Positions 1 to 8,331 of a stretch of DNA of 64,000 nt are shown here, one piece after another. Where the stretch lies: contig NZ_CP126625.1 in the NCBI RefSeq assembly GCF_030219325.1, positions 2,902,857 to 2,966,856 of the forward strand, written 5' to 3'. Position numbers and translations under genes: made by a program. The stretch is from Geothrix sp. (GTDB taxonomy: Bacteria; Acidobacteriota; Holophagae; Holophagales; Holophagaceae). The notes beneath the pieces are model-generated. The model was not told the origin of the DNA. It searched no databases and was given only the letters and a program-made list of their open reading frames with translations. Each line of letters begins with the position of its first letter. Within the stretch, counting starts at the first letter, position 1.

Positions 1-386
1 CGGTGATGCCGGGTCAGGTCCGTGAAGGTGATGACGGGGTTCTCGCCAAGCCGGGCGCAGGCGGCCCGGACGAACCGCCAGGAGCCGTCCCGCTGCCGCA
101 TGGGGAGGTCCATGGGCGCCATGGGCCGGCTCCCGTCCCTGGGGGGCCGCAGCGCCTCCGCCCAGGCCCCCTGCAGCTGCTGGCGGGTGGCGGGGTCTGG
201 AAGGAACGACTCCCACCATGCTCCGGCGTCCCGGAGATCCCCGCTCCCGTAGCCGAAGAGCTCCGTGAACGCCAGGTTGGGGCAGAGGGCCTCCTCCACG
301 GGATCCCACGCCACCATGGCCAGGGGCAGGCTGTCCACCCATTGGCAGGCGGGGGGGACCTGAGGCGGCGGGAGTGGCGAGGTCAT
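1..386 (-). CDS. PAS-domain protein, N-terminal part (runs off left edge)
   Basis: The reading frame starts at the ATG at 386 and stays open to the window edge, giving 128 visible residues. The sequence looks like a PAS fold: a region like ALCPNLAFTELFGYGSGDL near residues 32-50, then MRQRDGSWRFVRA and a final VITFTDLTRHH, the usual end of a PAS domain before a linker. PAS domains sense small ligands or redox state and usually precede a histidine kinase or GGDEF output, which would lie outside the window. It is transcribed away from the next gene. No signal peptide or membrane segment is visible in this part. Confidence 0.7.
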   Translation of the reverse strand, partial: MTSPLPPPQVPPACQWVDSLPLAMVAWDPVEEALCPNLAFTELFGYGSGDLRDAGAWWESFLPDPATRQQLQGAWAEALRPPRDGSRPMAPMDLPMRQRDGSWRFVRAACARLGENPVITFTDLTRHH

Positions 387-520
387 GCAGGGGCCCCGGG
401 GGAGATTCCATCTATTCGGCTTGACCATCCCATCGCAGTAACCCGGTGCCGTCAACCGGGCCTAGCCGCTCCGGTCATCCCGGCTGTCTGGATCCACCTT
501 CTTCAGGGATACTTGACCCC

Positions 521-1090
521 ATGTCCCTCCTTGCCCGCCCCGCCGTCCGCTGGCCCGCCCTCCTCGGCCTCTGGGCCCTGGCGGGGGCGGTGGCCTGGAT
601 CGTGACGGTGCAGGTCTTCCTCCTGGTCCTGAACCCGTTCTGCCACCTGCAGCGGCCCGGGTTCTCGCACCTGGAGGTGGTGAGCGTGGACCGGAACGCG
701 GACAGCCAGATCACGGACTTCGTGACGGCGAAGCAGGGCGAGGAGACGCGGGTGCTCACCGTCAGCAAGGCCGAGGCCGCCGAACTGCACCCGCACGACG
801 AGGTGTGGATCCTGGACGCCTGGTACGCGGACAGCCTGCGCCCAACCCAGTTCCTGCTGACGCCCCAGCGCATCCTGCTGGAATACCCGCTGCTGCTCCT
901 GCTGCCGGTGGCCCTGGGCCTCTGGCGCGTGCGCCGCGCCCGCCGGGAGGCCGAGGCCGCCCCGCCCCCGCCCGTGCGCCGCACCTTCACCGACGACTTC
1001 CACCTGCGCGCCCAGCGCTTCGCCAAGCCGGAGGCCGCCGATGCTGGCGCCGGGATGACTGAGACCAAGAACACCGATGGGGAACGATAG
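521..1090 (+). CDS. Hypothetical two-span membrane protein, 189 aa
   Basis: I do not recognise this family. A hydrophobic helix lies at about residues 13-38 and a second at about 122-140, with a roughly 80-residue hydrophilic stretch between them that is probably periplasmic. The C-terminus is basic and proline-rich (AEAAPPPPVRR) and probably cytoplasmic. The ATG at 521 is chosen because the frame upstream has no hydrophobic start and no ribosome site. A GATACT hexamer ends 7 nt before this ATG, so the transcript may be leaderless. It converges on the next gene. Confidence 0.65.
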   Translation: MSLLARPAVRWPALLGLWALAGAVAWIVTVQVFLLVLNPFCHLQRPGFSHLEVVSVDRNADSQITDFVTAKQGEETRVLTVSKAEAAELHPHDEVWILDAWYADSLRPTQFLLTPQRILLEYPLLLLLPVALGLWRVRRARREAEAAPPPPVRRTFTDDFHLRAQRFAKPEAADAGAGMTETKNTDGER

Positions 1091-1149
1091 GACCTGATCG
1101 GCTTTCCTCCGGGGCCGGGCGATGTCCGCCCTGGTCGCCGCGAAGGGGC

Positions 1150-1644
1150 TCAGCCCTGCTTGTCGGGGGTTTCCGCCTTGGGCGGATCGGCCTTGGGAGC
1201 CTCGGCCTTCGGCGCCTCGGCGGGCTTCACAGGGGCCTTGGCCTTCGGGACTTCCACCGGGCGGGTGGCGGCCTGGTAGGTCTTCCAGGATTCCTCGGCC
1301 TTGCGGTGGATCTCCTCCGCCCGTTCGCGATGGACCTCCGCCTTCTTCTGCAGACCATCGGCCTGGCGCTTGGCCTGGTCGGCCTTCTTCAAAGCCTCGG
1401 CCTCGGCCCGCTTGTAGGCGGCCTGCCGGGTCTTCTCCTGGGCCGCGCGGCGCTTCTGCGCCCGGGCCTCGCCGGCAAGCCTGTCCGCCTGCGCCTCCCG
1501 CTTCTCCAGTTCCTCGGTGCGCCGGGCCGACTTGTCGGCTGCCTTCGCCTTCATCGGGGCGGGCCCACTGGGTTTCGGGGTCGGGTCGGGAGTCTGGGCT
1601 CCCAGGAACACGGGCAGGAACAGGGTGCAGGCCAGCAGCTTCAT
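1150..1644 (-). CDS. Secreted Ala/Lys/Glu-rich coiled-coil protein, 164 aa
   Basis: The first 16 residues (MKLLACTLFLPVFLGA) form a signal peptide. The mature chain is a long charged helix rich in Ala, Lys, Glu and Arg with heptad-like spacing, probably a coiled coil, ending in a low-complexity tail of repeated PKAEAPK-like units. No enzymatic motif is visible. The start at 1644 is chosen for the signal peptide and the GAGG site just upstream; the open frame extends further but without either. It is probably a periplasmic structural or scaffold protein; the function is unknown. Confidence 0.6.
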   Translation of the reverse strand: MKLLACTLFLPVFLGAQTPDPTPKPSGPAPMKAKAADKSARRTEELEKREAQADRLAGEARAQKRRAAQEKTRQAAYKRAEAEALKKADQAKRQADGLQKKAEVHRERAEEIHRKAEESWKTYQAATRPVEVPKAKAPVKPAEAPKAEAPKADPPKAETPDKQG

Positions 1645-1771
1645 GGGAAACCTCGGGGTTGGGAATGGGAAGCCTCCATTCTGCACCCCCGCCGACCCGG
1701 ATCGGAACCTTTGCACACCGTTTCCCAGCCCCGTCAACCGCAGCCACACTGAAGGCTCGCGCGAGGCATCC

Positions 1772-2062
1772 ATGGACATCAAGCTCACCCCCGACACCGA
1801 GAAGCGCCTGGCCGGCCCCATCCAGCGCTTCGTAGCCGAGGAGTACGGCGAAAGCATCGGCGAGCTGGGCGCGGGCAACTTCCTGCGCTTCTGCCTGAAG
1901 GAGATCGGCCCCGCCATCTACAACCAGGCCATCAGCGATGCACAGGGCTGCCTGCAGGAGCGGGTGACGGACCTGGAGAACATCTGCTTCGCCGAGGAGA
2001 CCAGCTACTGGGGGACCGCCGCGAAGAAAGGGATCCAGCGCAAGCCCGACCATCGGCGGTAG
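1772..2062 (+). CDS. DUF2164 family protein, 96 aa
   Basis: The start MDIKLTPDTEKRLAGPIQRF and the following segment with Glu-Glu and GNFLRFCLKEIGPAIYNQAI fit the small DUF2164 family, whose members are about 80-95 residues and of unknown function. There are no membrane segments. The ATG at 1772 matches the family N-terminus; the upstream frame is not conserved-looking. It is followed after 36 nt by the isomerase gene on the same strand, so the two may be co-transcribed, but nothing links their functions. Confidence 0.8.
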   Translation: MDIKLTPDTEKRLAGPIQRFVAEEYGESIGELGAGNFLRFCLKEIGPAIYNQAISDAQGCLQERVTDLENICFAEETSYWGTAAKKGIQRKPDHRR

Positions 2063-2098
2063 CATCCGGTACCCCCTCCACCCACGCACAGGCCCGCC

Positions 2099-2464
2099 AT
2101 GCCCCACTGCATCCTTGAAGCCTCGGACAACCTCCTCGACCAGCCCGACTGGGGCAGCCTGCTGCGGGAGATCAACGGCACCCTGGTGGGCACGGGGCTG
2201 TTCACCGCGGCGGACATCAAGAGCCGGCTCCTGCGACACCCGGTCTTCGCCATCGGCGATGGCGCCGCGGACCAGGCCTTCGTCACCCTGAACGTGCAGA
2301 TCCTGGGCGGCCGCCCGGACGAGGTGAAGGCCCAGCTCAGCGAGGCCCTGCTGCCCGTGCTGGCCAGGGCCTTCCCCCACACCTTCGCGAAGATGAGATG
2401 CAGCCTCACGGTGCAGATCACGGACATCCACCGGGCCAGCTACCGCCGCCAGATCAGCTACTAG
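2099..2464 (+). CDS. hpaF: 5-carboxymethyl-2-hydroxymuconate isomerase family protein
   Basis: This 121-residue protein opens with MPHCILEASDNL, the signature start of the CHMI branch of the tautomerase superfamily, in which Pro-2 becomes the catalytic N-terminal proline after Met removal. Length equals the family norm. The classic enzyme isomerises 5-carboxymethyl-2-hydroxymuconate in homoprotocatechuate breakdown, but no other gene of that pathway lies nearby, so its substrate here is uncertain. It sits in a run of small plus-strand genes between a DUF2164 protein and a 68-residue protein. Confidence 0.8.
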   Translation: MPHCILEASDNLLDQPDWGSLLREINGTLVGTGLFTAADIKSRLLRHPVFAIGDGAADQAFVTLNVQILGGRPDEVKAQLSEALLPVLARAFPHTFAKMRCSLTVQITDIHRASYRRQISY

Positions 2465-2483
2465 CACCCCTCCAGGAGCCTTC

Positions 2484-2690
2484 ATGGCCGAACCCATCAC
2501 CGCCCGCCAGCTCACCATCCTCCAGGTGGTGGCCAAGCACCCGGACGTGGTGCGGGACCACCTGGTGAAGGCCGGGGCCACCGATGCGGACCTGGCCTAC
2601 CTGGAGCGCCACGACCTCATCCGCGAGCGGGCCATCGGCCGCTACCGCGTGACCCACATGGGCCAGGAAGTGCTGAAGCGGAGCCTCTGA
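2484..2690 (+). CDS. Small hypothetical protein, 68 aa
   Basis: A GGAG ribosome site lies 7 nt before the ATG and the gene follows the isomerase by 19 nt, so it is probably translated from the same transcript. The protein is helical and soluble; the segment YLERHDLIRERAIGRYRVTH resembles the wing of a winged-helix DNA-binding fold, with the end of a helix followed by a basic beta hairpin. That similarity is weak, and I do not recognise a family. It is the last gene of this short run; a GC-rich hairpin follows. Confidence 0.6.
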   Translation: MAEPITARQLTILQVVAKHPDVVRDHLVKAGATDADLAYLERHDLIRERAIGRYRVTHMGQEVLKRSL

Positions 2691-2760
2691 GCCGGCAAGG
2701 CCCCGGCGCCCTCGGGTCCATTTCGACCCACCCCGGGTGGTGCGGGGAAATGCGTCTGCC

Positions 2761-2783
2761 CCGGGGGCTTGTCCCGCCCCCGG
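2761..2783 (+). terminator. GC-rich hairpin after the 2484-2690 gene
   Basis: An 8-bp perfect stem, CCGGGGGC with GCCCCCGG, encloses a 7-nt loop about 70 nt downstream of the last stop codon. There is no T-run, so efficient intrinsic termination is uncertain. Confidence 0.4.
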
Positions 2784-2789
2784 AGCCCC

Positions 2790-2880
2790 GCCTGGGTCAA
2801 AACCACATCAATTAGATATTATGCATTATTTTTCCATGTCATTGATTGACTGGTCATTACGAATTTTGCATGCATTGGCG
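2790..2880 (+). promoter_or_regulatory. AT-rich leader upstream of the 3012-5438 unit
   Basis: The stretch between 2691 and 3012 holds no gene. Its middle is sharply AT-rich against the GC-rich surroundings. TTGACT at 2846-2851 with CATGCA 17 nt on, and TATTAT near 2818, are promoter-like, but neither is a strong match. The remaining 130 nt before the start at 3012 is an ordinary GC-rich untranslated leader. Confidence 0.4.
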
Positions 2881-3011
2881 CGCTGATTGCCAGTGAAGGG
2901 GTCCGCCTCGGAGGGCCCATTCCGGTCTGTCGAGGCACCCCTTCCCCCAGCCTCCGATGCCTGGGCGGTCGGGCAGCTTGACGCATTGGAACCTCTGTCC
3001 GGAGTCACGCC

Positions 3012-4196
3012 ATGAAAACCGTCGTCGAAGAACCCGTCCAGACCCGGAGTCGCAAGAAGCTGAAGTGGGAGACCGCCAAGGGCCACGGCGTGGTCCCCAC
3101 CCATTTCGGCAAGGCCAAGCATCTGGATGCCAAGGCCCCCTCGGCCAAGGCCTTCCCGGGCGGGAAGGACCTCGTCATCGAGACCTTCAAGAATGCCGGC
3201 GACGCGCCGGCCACCACCACCATCAGCGACGGGGGCGGCAAGAAGCTCCGCAACGCCACCATCAACCTCATCTTCTGGGGCGATGCCTGGACCGCCAACC
3301 CCGCGCCGAACCCCTCGCTGGCCCAGGTGGTGAACGACGCGGCCAGCATCCTGGCGGGACCGTACCAGGCCCGCATCTCCCAGTACGGCGCCACGCCGGC
3401 CAGGCTGGGCGGCATCTTCGTGTCCGTCCCCGGCAACAACCCGCCCACGAACTACCAGACCTCGGACGTGGCAAACCTCATCACGGGGGCCATCGGCGGC
3501 GGCGCGCTGCCCGAACCGGACGAGGAGACCAACGACGTCCTCCACTGCGTCTTCATGCCGCCGGGCACCAACGCCCCACCCAACCTCGGGGGCCTGCACA
3601 CCTATGCGAACTGGACGGAGATCAGCCTCATCCCCTTCGACATCGACATCAACGACCGCACGCACATCGCCTGGGTGGCCTTCGGCAACCGGGGCTTCAT
3701 CTCCTCGGTGTTCTCGCACGAGGTGGTCGAGGCCCTCAGCGATCCCGAAGGGAACGGCGTCCAGGTGAATCCGACGAATGCAAACGCCTGGAACGAGATC
3801 GGCGACGTCTGCCAGTCCACGGGCCTGGTCAATGGCGTCACGGTGCAGTCCTACTGGTCCCAGAGCGACCGGGCCTGCGTGATTCCGGTGAACCTCGCCC
3901 TGGAGATGCAGATCAGCTTCATCCACAAGACGCCGCGGGATGACGCCTTCCATCCCATCCGGGCCGTGGGCGGCATGAACCTCACCCAGAACATCCCGTT
4001 CCGGATGACGCAGAAGGAGTGCATCGCCTCCATCGACCGGGGCAACAAGTTCTTCGTGGTCGGGGCCGACGGCAGCCGTGCCGAGGTGAAGGTCTTCGTC
4101 CACTTCCCGCCCTGGAACCGGCAGGGCATCCGCTACATCGCCACCGTCGCCGACAACTCGAAGGCGGACAACCTGCTGTCGCTGCCCGAGGGCTGA
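3012..4196 (+). CDS. Unknown protein with HEVVE-type putative metal site, 394 aa
   Basis: The basic N-terminus shows no clear signal peptide. Residues about 75-290 form one domain that begins TINLIFWGDAW and carries FSHEVVEALSDPEG followed by WNEIGDVCQ. The His-Glu..Glu plus downstream Glu/Asp pattern resembles a zinc-site helix of the kind seen in plant EXORDIUM/phosphate-induced proteins and in uncharacterised bacterial relatives, but the HExxH of classic metalloproteases is absent. A C-terminal part of about 100 residues looks like a beta domain. A GGAG site precedes the ATG. It is followed after 54 nt by the 4251 gene and probably forms an operon with it. The function is unknown; hydrolase activity is only a guess. 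Confidence 0.75.
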   Translation: MKTVVEEPVQTRSRKKLKWETAKGHGVVPTHFGKAKHLDAKAPSAKAFPGGKDLVIETFKNAGDAPATTTISDGGGKKLRNATINLIFWGDAWTANPAPNPSLAQVVNDAASILAGPYQARISQYGATPARLGGIFVSVPGNNPPTNYQTSDVANLITGAIGGGALPEPDEETNDVLHCVFMPPGTNAPPNLGGLHTYANWTEISLIPFDIDINDRTHIAWVAFGNRGFISSVFSHEVVEALSDPEGNGVQVNPTNANAWNEIGDVCQSTGLVNGVTVQSYWSQSDRACVIPVNLALEMQISFIHKTPRDDAFHPIRAVGGMNLTQNIPFRMTQKECIASIDRGNKFFVVGADGSRAEVKVFVHFPPWNRQGIRYIATVADNSKADNLLSLPEG

Positions 4197-4250
4197 GCCC
4201 CGCGGGCCTCCCTGCCTCCACTACCTGCCACGCATCCATCAGGAGCACCC

Positions 4251-5438
4251 ATGGCCGCCCATCCCCAGAAAGACCCCGCGCCACCGCCCCCCGAAGCCGG
4301 GGAGGAATCCGAGCGCTGCAGCGTCCGGCTGCCGAAGCCGGACCCCTGCTGCATCAGCCCCTGCGAACCCCCCTGGCTGAAGGACGAGCAGTGCCTGCGC
4401 TGGTACGAAACCAAGTACTTCCGGGTCCCCCTCGGCAAGGACCGCGGAAACGTCGGCGCCTTCGTCAACCTGCTGAGGGAGTACATCGAATTCCGGATCA
4501 CCTACGAGCACTGCCTGTGCCTCGTCGGCAAGCAGCACGGGCCGCTGCTCTACACGGTCACGCTGCTGCCCAAGGAGAAGGTGACGCTCTACCATAGCGA
4601 CCGCTACCGCCGCATCTCCAGCGAGCAGGACCGCTACGCGGTGCAGTCCACCTTCATGCAGTTCCTGTCCGTGGTGCACGAGGCGAGGACCACCAACACG
4701 ATGAACCTGCTGAACGACAGGCTGGCGAGCGTGAAGGGGAGTACCTCCGTCTCCGCCGGTGGCGGGCTCGCCGGCCTGCTGGGGCTTCCCAGCGGCAACG
4801 CCTCGGTGCAGACCAGCGTGACGGACCACACCGTCCTGCAGGTGGGGGCCGTGTCGGACCAGTTCAACCAGTCCGTGGCCCAGGCCTCGCAGCTCACGCA
4901 CGCCGAGCGCTCGGTGGTGGTCAGCACCTACGAGGACAAGGAGACCGCCGACATCACCGCCCGCACCATCCAGAACGACAACGACTGCCGGGCGGTCACC
5001 TACTTTGTCAGGAAGGTGGTCGAGCTCTACACCATCCGCACGACGGTGGTGGACATCTCGTACCACATCGTGGCACCGAATTTCCCGGCGGATTGGCACT
5101 CCCTCGACGACGTGGCCGGGCTCCCCGCTTCGGTCCAGGACGAGATCAAGCAGGTGCTCAAGCTCCTGCCCAAGCTCGGCGCCGAAGTCGAGAAACCGAA
5201 ACCCATCTCGCTGCCCACGGATGGCACGGTCTACGATCCCGAGCTGGCCCACTGCTGCTCCTGCGAACCGGAACGCGAAGCCGCCATGCGGATCTCGCTG
5301 GAAAAGCAGAAGGCGGAAGCCCGCAAGGCCTGCCTGGAGTCCCAGCTGCTGGAAGTCGAGCTGGAGCGGCGGCGCCTGCTGCTGGCGAAGGGGGATCTCG
5401 CCCCCTTCGAGCCGCCACCGGTGGAATGCTGCGAGTGA
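4251..5438 (+). CDS. Unknown Cys-containing protein, partner of the 3012 gene, 395 aa
   Basis: I do not recognise this protein. The N-terminal 50 residues are Pro- and Cys-rich (CCISPCEPPW near residue 35). Residues about 60-270 look like a folded alpha/beta domain containing a Gly/Ser-rich insert (SVSAGGGLAGLLGLPSG) and an Asn-Asp-Asn-Asp-Cys stretch followed by AVTYFVRKVVELYTIRT. Near the end are CCSCEPE and a charged helix, probably a coiled coil, then a final ECCE. The clustered CC pairs suggest metal binding or disulfides. No signal peptide is evident. A GGAG site precedes the ATG. A strong hairpin follows the stop, which closes the two-gene unit. Confidence 0.7.
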   Translation: MAAHPQKDPAPPPPEAGEESERCSVRLPKPDPCCISPCEPPWLKDEQCLRWYETKYFRVPLGKDRGNVGAFVNLLREYIEFRITYEHCLCLVGKQHGPLLYTVTLLPKEKVTLYHSDRYRRISSEQDRYAVQSTFMQFLSVVHEARTTNTMNLLNDRLASVKGSTSVSAGGGLAGLLGLPSGNASVQTSVTDHTVLQVGAVSDQFNQSVAQASQLTHAERSVVVSTYEDKETADITARTIQNDNDCRAVTYFVRKVVELYTIRTTVVDISYHIVAPNFPADWHSLDDVAGLPASVQDEIKQVLKLLPKLGAEVEKPKPISLPTDGTVYDPELAHCCSCEPEREAAMRISLEKQKAEARKACLESQLLEVELERRRLLLAKGDLAPFEPPPVECCE

Positions 5439-5472
5439 GCCCGCCCATCCGGTAGGGACTCCCGCCCGCCCG

Positions 5473-5519
5473 ACCCCCTCCACTCACCAGGCGATGGTTG
5501 GCCTGATGAGGGAGGGGGT
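5473..5519 (+). terminator. Long hairpin closing the 3012-5438 unit
   Basis: Two arms of about 19-20 nt pair almost completely, with one bulged A and one G-T pair, around the 8-nt loop GATGGTTG. It begins 35 nt after the stop of the 4251 gene. Only a short TTCT follows, so the T-run is poor, but the stem is very stable. Confidence 0.6.
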
Positions 5520-5527
5520 TCTATGAT
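5498..5527 (+). promoter_or_regulatory. Candidate promoter for the M14 peptidase gene
   Basis: TTGGCC at 5498-5503 and TATGAT at 5522-5527 are 18 nt apart, 22 nt before the preferred ATG at 5550. It overlaps the right arm of the terminator hairpin. Confidence 0.35.
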
Positions 5528-5549
5528 CAGGGCCCGCCCCGGAGTATCC

Positions 5550-7082
5550 ATGTCCCTGCTGACCCGCGCCGAAGCCACCCGCTACGAGGAGACCAGCCGC
5601 CACGCGGACGTGATGGCCTTCATCGCCGGTCTCCAGGCCAAGGGCGACAAGCGCCTGCATGTCACCACCTTCGGCGTGAGCCCCCAGGGCCGCGAGCTGC
5701 CCCTGCTGGTGCTGTCGGATCATGGCGTCAAGACGCCGGAGGAGGCCCGCAGCCTGGGCCGCCCCGTGGTGCTGGTCATCAGCGGCATCCACGCCGGCGA
5801 GGTGGAGGGCAAGGAGGGCTGCCTGATGCTGGTGCGCGACCTGCTGGAGGGCCGGCCCGGGCTCGATGCCGGCGCCCTCCTCGCGGACCTGACGCTGGTG
5901 GTGGTGCCCCTGTTCAATCCCGACGGCAATGATGCCATCGATCCCGGCAACCGGCGCCTGCACCTGCCCAAGCTCACGGGTCAGCTGGGCCCCGACAGCG
6001 GCGTGGGCACCCGCGTGAACGCCGCCAAGATCAACCTGAACCGCGACTACCTCCGCATGCAGGGCGAGGAGATGCGTCTGCTGCAGACCCGCGTGTGCCA
6101 GCCCTGGGCGCCGGACCTCACCATCGACAACCACGCCACCAACGGCTCGGTGCACCGCTTCTCCATGACCTACGACATCCCCCACACGGTGGAGAGCGGC
6201 CGGGGCGAGCCCATCGAGTACATGCGCCAGCGCCTGCTGCCGCCGGTCACCGCGGCCCTGAAGCGCAACCACGGCCTGGACGCGGGCTGGTACGGCAACT
6301 TCGTGGAGGACGAGCGGGCCATGGACGCGGACGTGGACGCCCAGCCGGGCGCGCCAGTGCGCGAGGGCTGGATGACCTACCCACACCACCCCCGCTTCGG
6401 CAGCAACTACCGGGGCCTCACCAGCCGCATGGACCTGCTGCTGGAGTGCTACTCGTACATCAGCTTCGCCGAGCGCGTCCGCACGGCCTACGCCTTCATG
6501 CTGGAGACGCTCAAATACGTGGCGGCCCACCGGGACGAGGTGGTGCAGACCGTGGCGGCGAGCCGGACGCCCCGGGAGCGCATCGCCATCCGCTACGGCC
6601 TGGAGCGCTTCGCCGCGCCCGTCGAGATCCTCACGCGCACGCCGCGCACGCTGGAAGGAGCGCCCACGAGCGTGACCCTGCCGTACCTGGGCCGCTTCGT
6701 GGGCAGCACCGTGGTGGAGCGCCCCGAGGCCTACCTGGTGCCCGCGCCCATGGCCGCCCACCTGCGTCGGCACGGCCTCAGCCTCCAGGAGGCCGTGGGC
6801 ACCTTCGACGTGGAGGTCCCCGTCACCGAGGGCCTGGGCTCCGAGGGGGGCCGCGCCATCCTGGAGGCCGCCGCCGTGGGCGAGGTTTCGGTGTCCTGGC
6901 GCCGGGGCCCCCGGGCCGTGCCGCCGGGCTGGGCCCTGGTGCCCACCGAGCAGCCCCTCGGCGCCATCGCCGTCTACCTCTGCGAGCCCGAGAGCGATGA
7001 CGGCGCCGTGGAGAACGGCCTGCTGCCGGTCCCGGCCCTGGGCGAAGAGTTGGCCCTCTGGCGGGTGCCGGCCCTGGGCTGA
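5550..7082 (+). CDS. M14-family zinc carboxypeptidase-like protein, 510 aa
   Basis: The zinc-binding HxxE is seen in SGIHAGEVEGKEG, followed by FNPDGND, INLNRDYLRM and DNHATNG, which supplies the third zinc ligand His. This is the layout of M14 metallocarboxypeptidases, which remove C-terminal residues from peptides or act on related amides. The C-terminal third, about 180 residues, is beta-rich and matches the extra domain of large bacterial M14 proteins. No signal peptide is visible, so a cytoplasmic location is likely. An in-frame ATG at 5523 also exists, but it overlaps the likely -10 box; the ATG at 5550 has GGAG 5 nt upstream. The gene stands alone between a terminator and a repeat. Confidence 0.8.
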   Translation: MSLLTRAEATRYEETSRHADVMAFIAGLQAKGDKRLHVTTFGVSPQGRELPLLVLSDHGVKTPEEARSLGRPVVLVISGIHAGEVEGKEGCLMLVRDLLEGRPGLDAGALLADLTLVVVPLFNPDGNDAIDPGNRRLHLPKLTGQLGPDSGVGTRVNAAKINLNRDYLRMQGEEMRLLQTRVCQPWAPDLTIDNHATNGSVHRFSMTYDIPHTVESGRGEPIEYMRQRLLPPVTAALKRNHGLDAGWYGNFVEDERAMDADVDAQPGAPVREGWMTYPHHPRFGSNYRGLTSRMDLLLECYSYISFAERVRTAYAFMLETLKYVAAHRDEVVQTVAASRTPRERIAIRYGLERFAAPVEILTRTPRTLEGAPTSVTLPYLGRFVGSTVVERPEAYLVPAPMAAHLRRHGLSLQEAVGTFDVEVPVTEGLGSEGGRAILEAAAVGEVSVSWRRGPRAVPPGWALVPTEQPLGAIAVYLCEPESDDGAVENGLLPVPALGEELALWRVPALG

Positions 7083-7102
7083 GTGCCTCGAAGGAAAAGC
7101 GT

Positions 7103-7245
7103 GGAACCGCGAATGACGCGAATGGGCGCGAAGAAAGGGCTTTCGGCTGGATGCCCGCTGGCTCCGCACCCCTCTCTTTCGTTTCCCTTCGCGACCTGTC
7201 CCGTGCTTTCACCGATCCGTGAAAGCCGTTCGCCGGTTCCCACCT
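7103..7245. repeat. Interspersed GCGAATG-type repeat, degenerate copy
   Basis: The left arm carries three short tandem units of the form CGCGAATGR and closely matches the left arm of the element at 9886-9980. The right arm is only partly conserved (CCCTTCGCG and TTCGCCGGTTCC). It fills most of the gap between the M14 gene and the next gene and contains no credible ORF. Confidence 0.55.
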
Positions 7246-7292
7246 GAACCGCTCCGGGCTGCCCCGTAGCCTGGGACAGTTCCGGAGGTCCC

Positions 7293-7934
7293 ATGTCCCT
7301 GCTGCCCGCATCCCACCCAGGCTTCTTCGAGGCGCTGGCCCAGCGCCGGACCTACACCACCCTGCTCTACCTGCTGCTGTCCATGGCCACGGGCATCCTG
7401 GCCTTCACCTACACGGTGACGGGTCTCTCCCTGAGCCTGGGCCTGGCCATCCTCATCATCGGCATCCCCGTGGCGCTGACCTTTCTCGTGGGCGCCCGCC
7501 TGCTCTCCGTGGGCGAGGTGCACCTGCTGAAGGTGCTGGTGGGCGGAGAGGGCTCGGCAGGCCCCGCCCTGCTGCCCGGCGGGGAGGGATTCCTGGGCCG
7601 GCTGAAGCGCCTGCTGAAGGATCGCCGCACCTGGACCAGCCTCCTCTACCTGCTGCTCCTGATGCCCCTGGGCATCGCCTACTTCACCACGCTGGTCAGC
7701 CTGCTCTCCGTGGGCCTGGGCCTGCTCGCGGTACCCGCAGCGCGGCTCTTCCAGGCCACCGGGACCCTCAGCCTCGACCTGGGCGGCACGGGCTGGGCCC
7801 TGGCCCACCCGAACCTGACGGCCCTGCTCTGCGGCCTGACGGGCCTGGCCCTCATCCCCCTCACCTTCCACCTGGCGCTGCTGCTGGGCCGCTTCCAGGT
7901 CTGGCTGGCCAAGCACCTGCTGGTGAACGCCTAG
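7293..7934 (+). CDS. Membrane protein with duplicated 'sensor' domain, 213 aa
   Basis: Four or more hydrophobic helices are visible. The halves are related: RRTYTTLLYLLLSMATGI near residue 18 and RRTWTSLLYLLLLMPLGI near residue 112 occupy equivalent places. The motif LLYLLLLMPLGIAYFT is typical of the putative sensor domain found fused to histidine kinases in Actinobacteria and elsewhere. Here it is free-standing with no output domain, and no kinase gene lies nearby. GGAG precedes the ATG. The next gene, a DUF4342 protein, starts 29 nt downstream and is probably co-transcribed. Confidence 0.7.
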   Translation: MSLLPASHPGFFEALAQRRTYTTLLYLLLSMATGILAFTYTVTGLSLSLGLAILIIGIPVALTFLVGARLLSVGEVHLLKVLVGGEGSAGPALLPGGEGFLGRLKRLLKDRRTWTSLLYLLLLMPLGIAYFTTLVSLLSVGLGLLAVPAARLFQATGTLSLDLGGTGWALAHPNLTALLCGLTGLALIPLTFHLALLLGRFQVWLAKHLLVNA

Positions 7935-7963
7935 CCTCTCACCCACATCTGAAAGGACACCGC

Positions 7964-8233
7964 ATGACCACAGACACCACCCAGGACCGCACCCGCACCG
8001 AGGAATTCAAGCTCGAAGGCGGCAAGGTGCTCGACAAGATCAAGGACCTCATCCACCAGGGGAACATCCGCCGGATCATCCTGAAGAACGAGGCGGGGAA
8101 GACGCTCATCGAGATCCCGCTCACCCTGGGCCTGGTGGGGGCGGCCCTCCTGCCCGTCTTCGCCGCCGTGGGTGCCCTGGCCGCGGTCGTCACGCGCATG
8201 GTGATCGTGGTGGAGAAAACCGATGGCGACTGA
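7964..8233 (+). CDS. DUF4342 family protein, 89 aa
   Basis: The hydrophilic N-terminus contains KVLDKIKDLIHQGNIRRIIL, followed by GKTLIEIPLTLGLVGAALLP and one hydrophobic segment of about 35 residues. This is the pattern of DUF4342, a small membrane-associated family of unknown role. It follows the sensor-like membrane protein by 29 nt on the same strand, which suggests a joint envelope function. Confidence 0.75.
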   Translation: MTTDTTQDRTRTEEFKLEGGKVLDKIKDLIHQGNIRRIILKNEAGKTLIEIPLTLGLVGAALLPVFAAVGALAAVVTRMVIVVEKTDGD

Positions 8234-8268
8234 GATGGCATCTCAGCATTCATGACCTTCGAATCTTC

Positions 8269-8297
8269 TTGACACTCCCGGGAGCCAATGGAAGCAT
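8269..8297 (+). promoter_or_regulatory. Sigma-70-like promoter for the 8332 gene
   Basis: A perfect TTGACA at 8269-8274 is followed 17 nt later by AAGCAT, a weak -10. The start codon lies 35 nt further on, behind a GGAGG site. Confidence 0.5.
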
Positions 8298-8331
8298 GGC
8301 TCGCCAATCACTGGCTGACCTGGAGGTCGTT

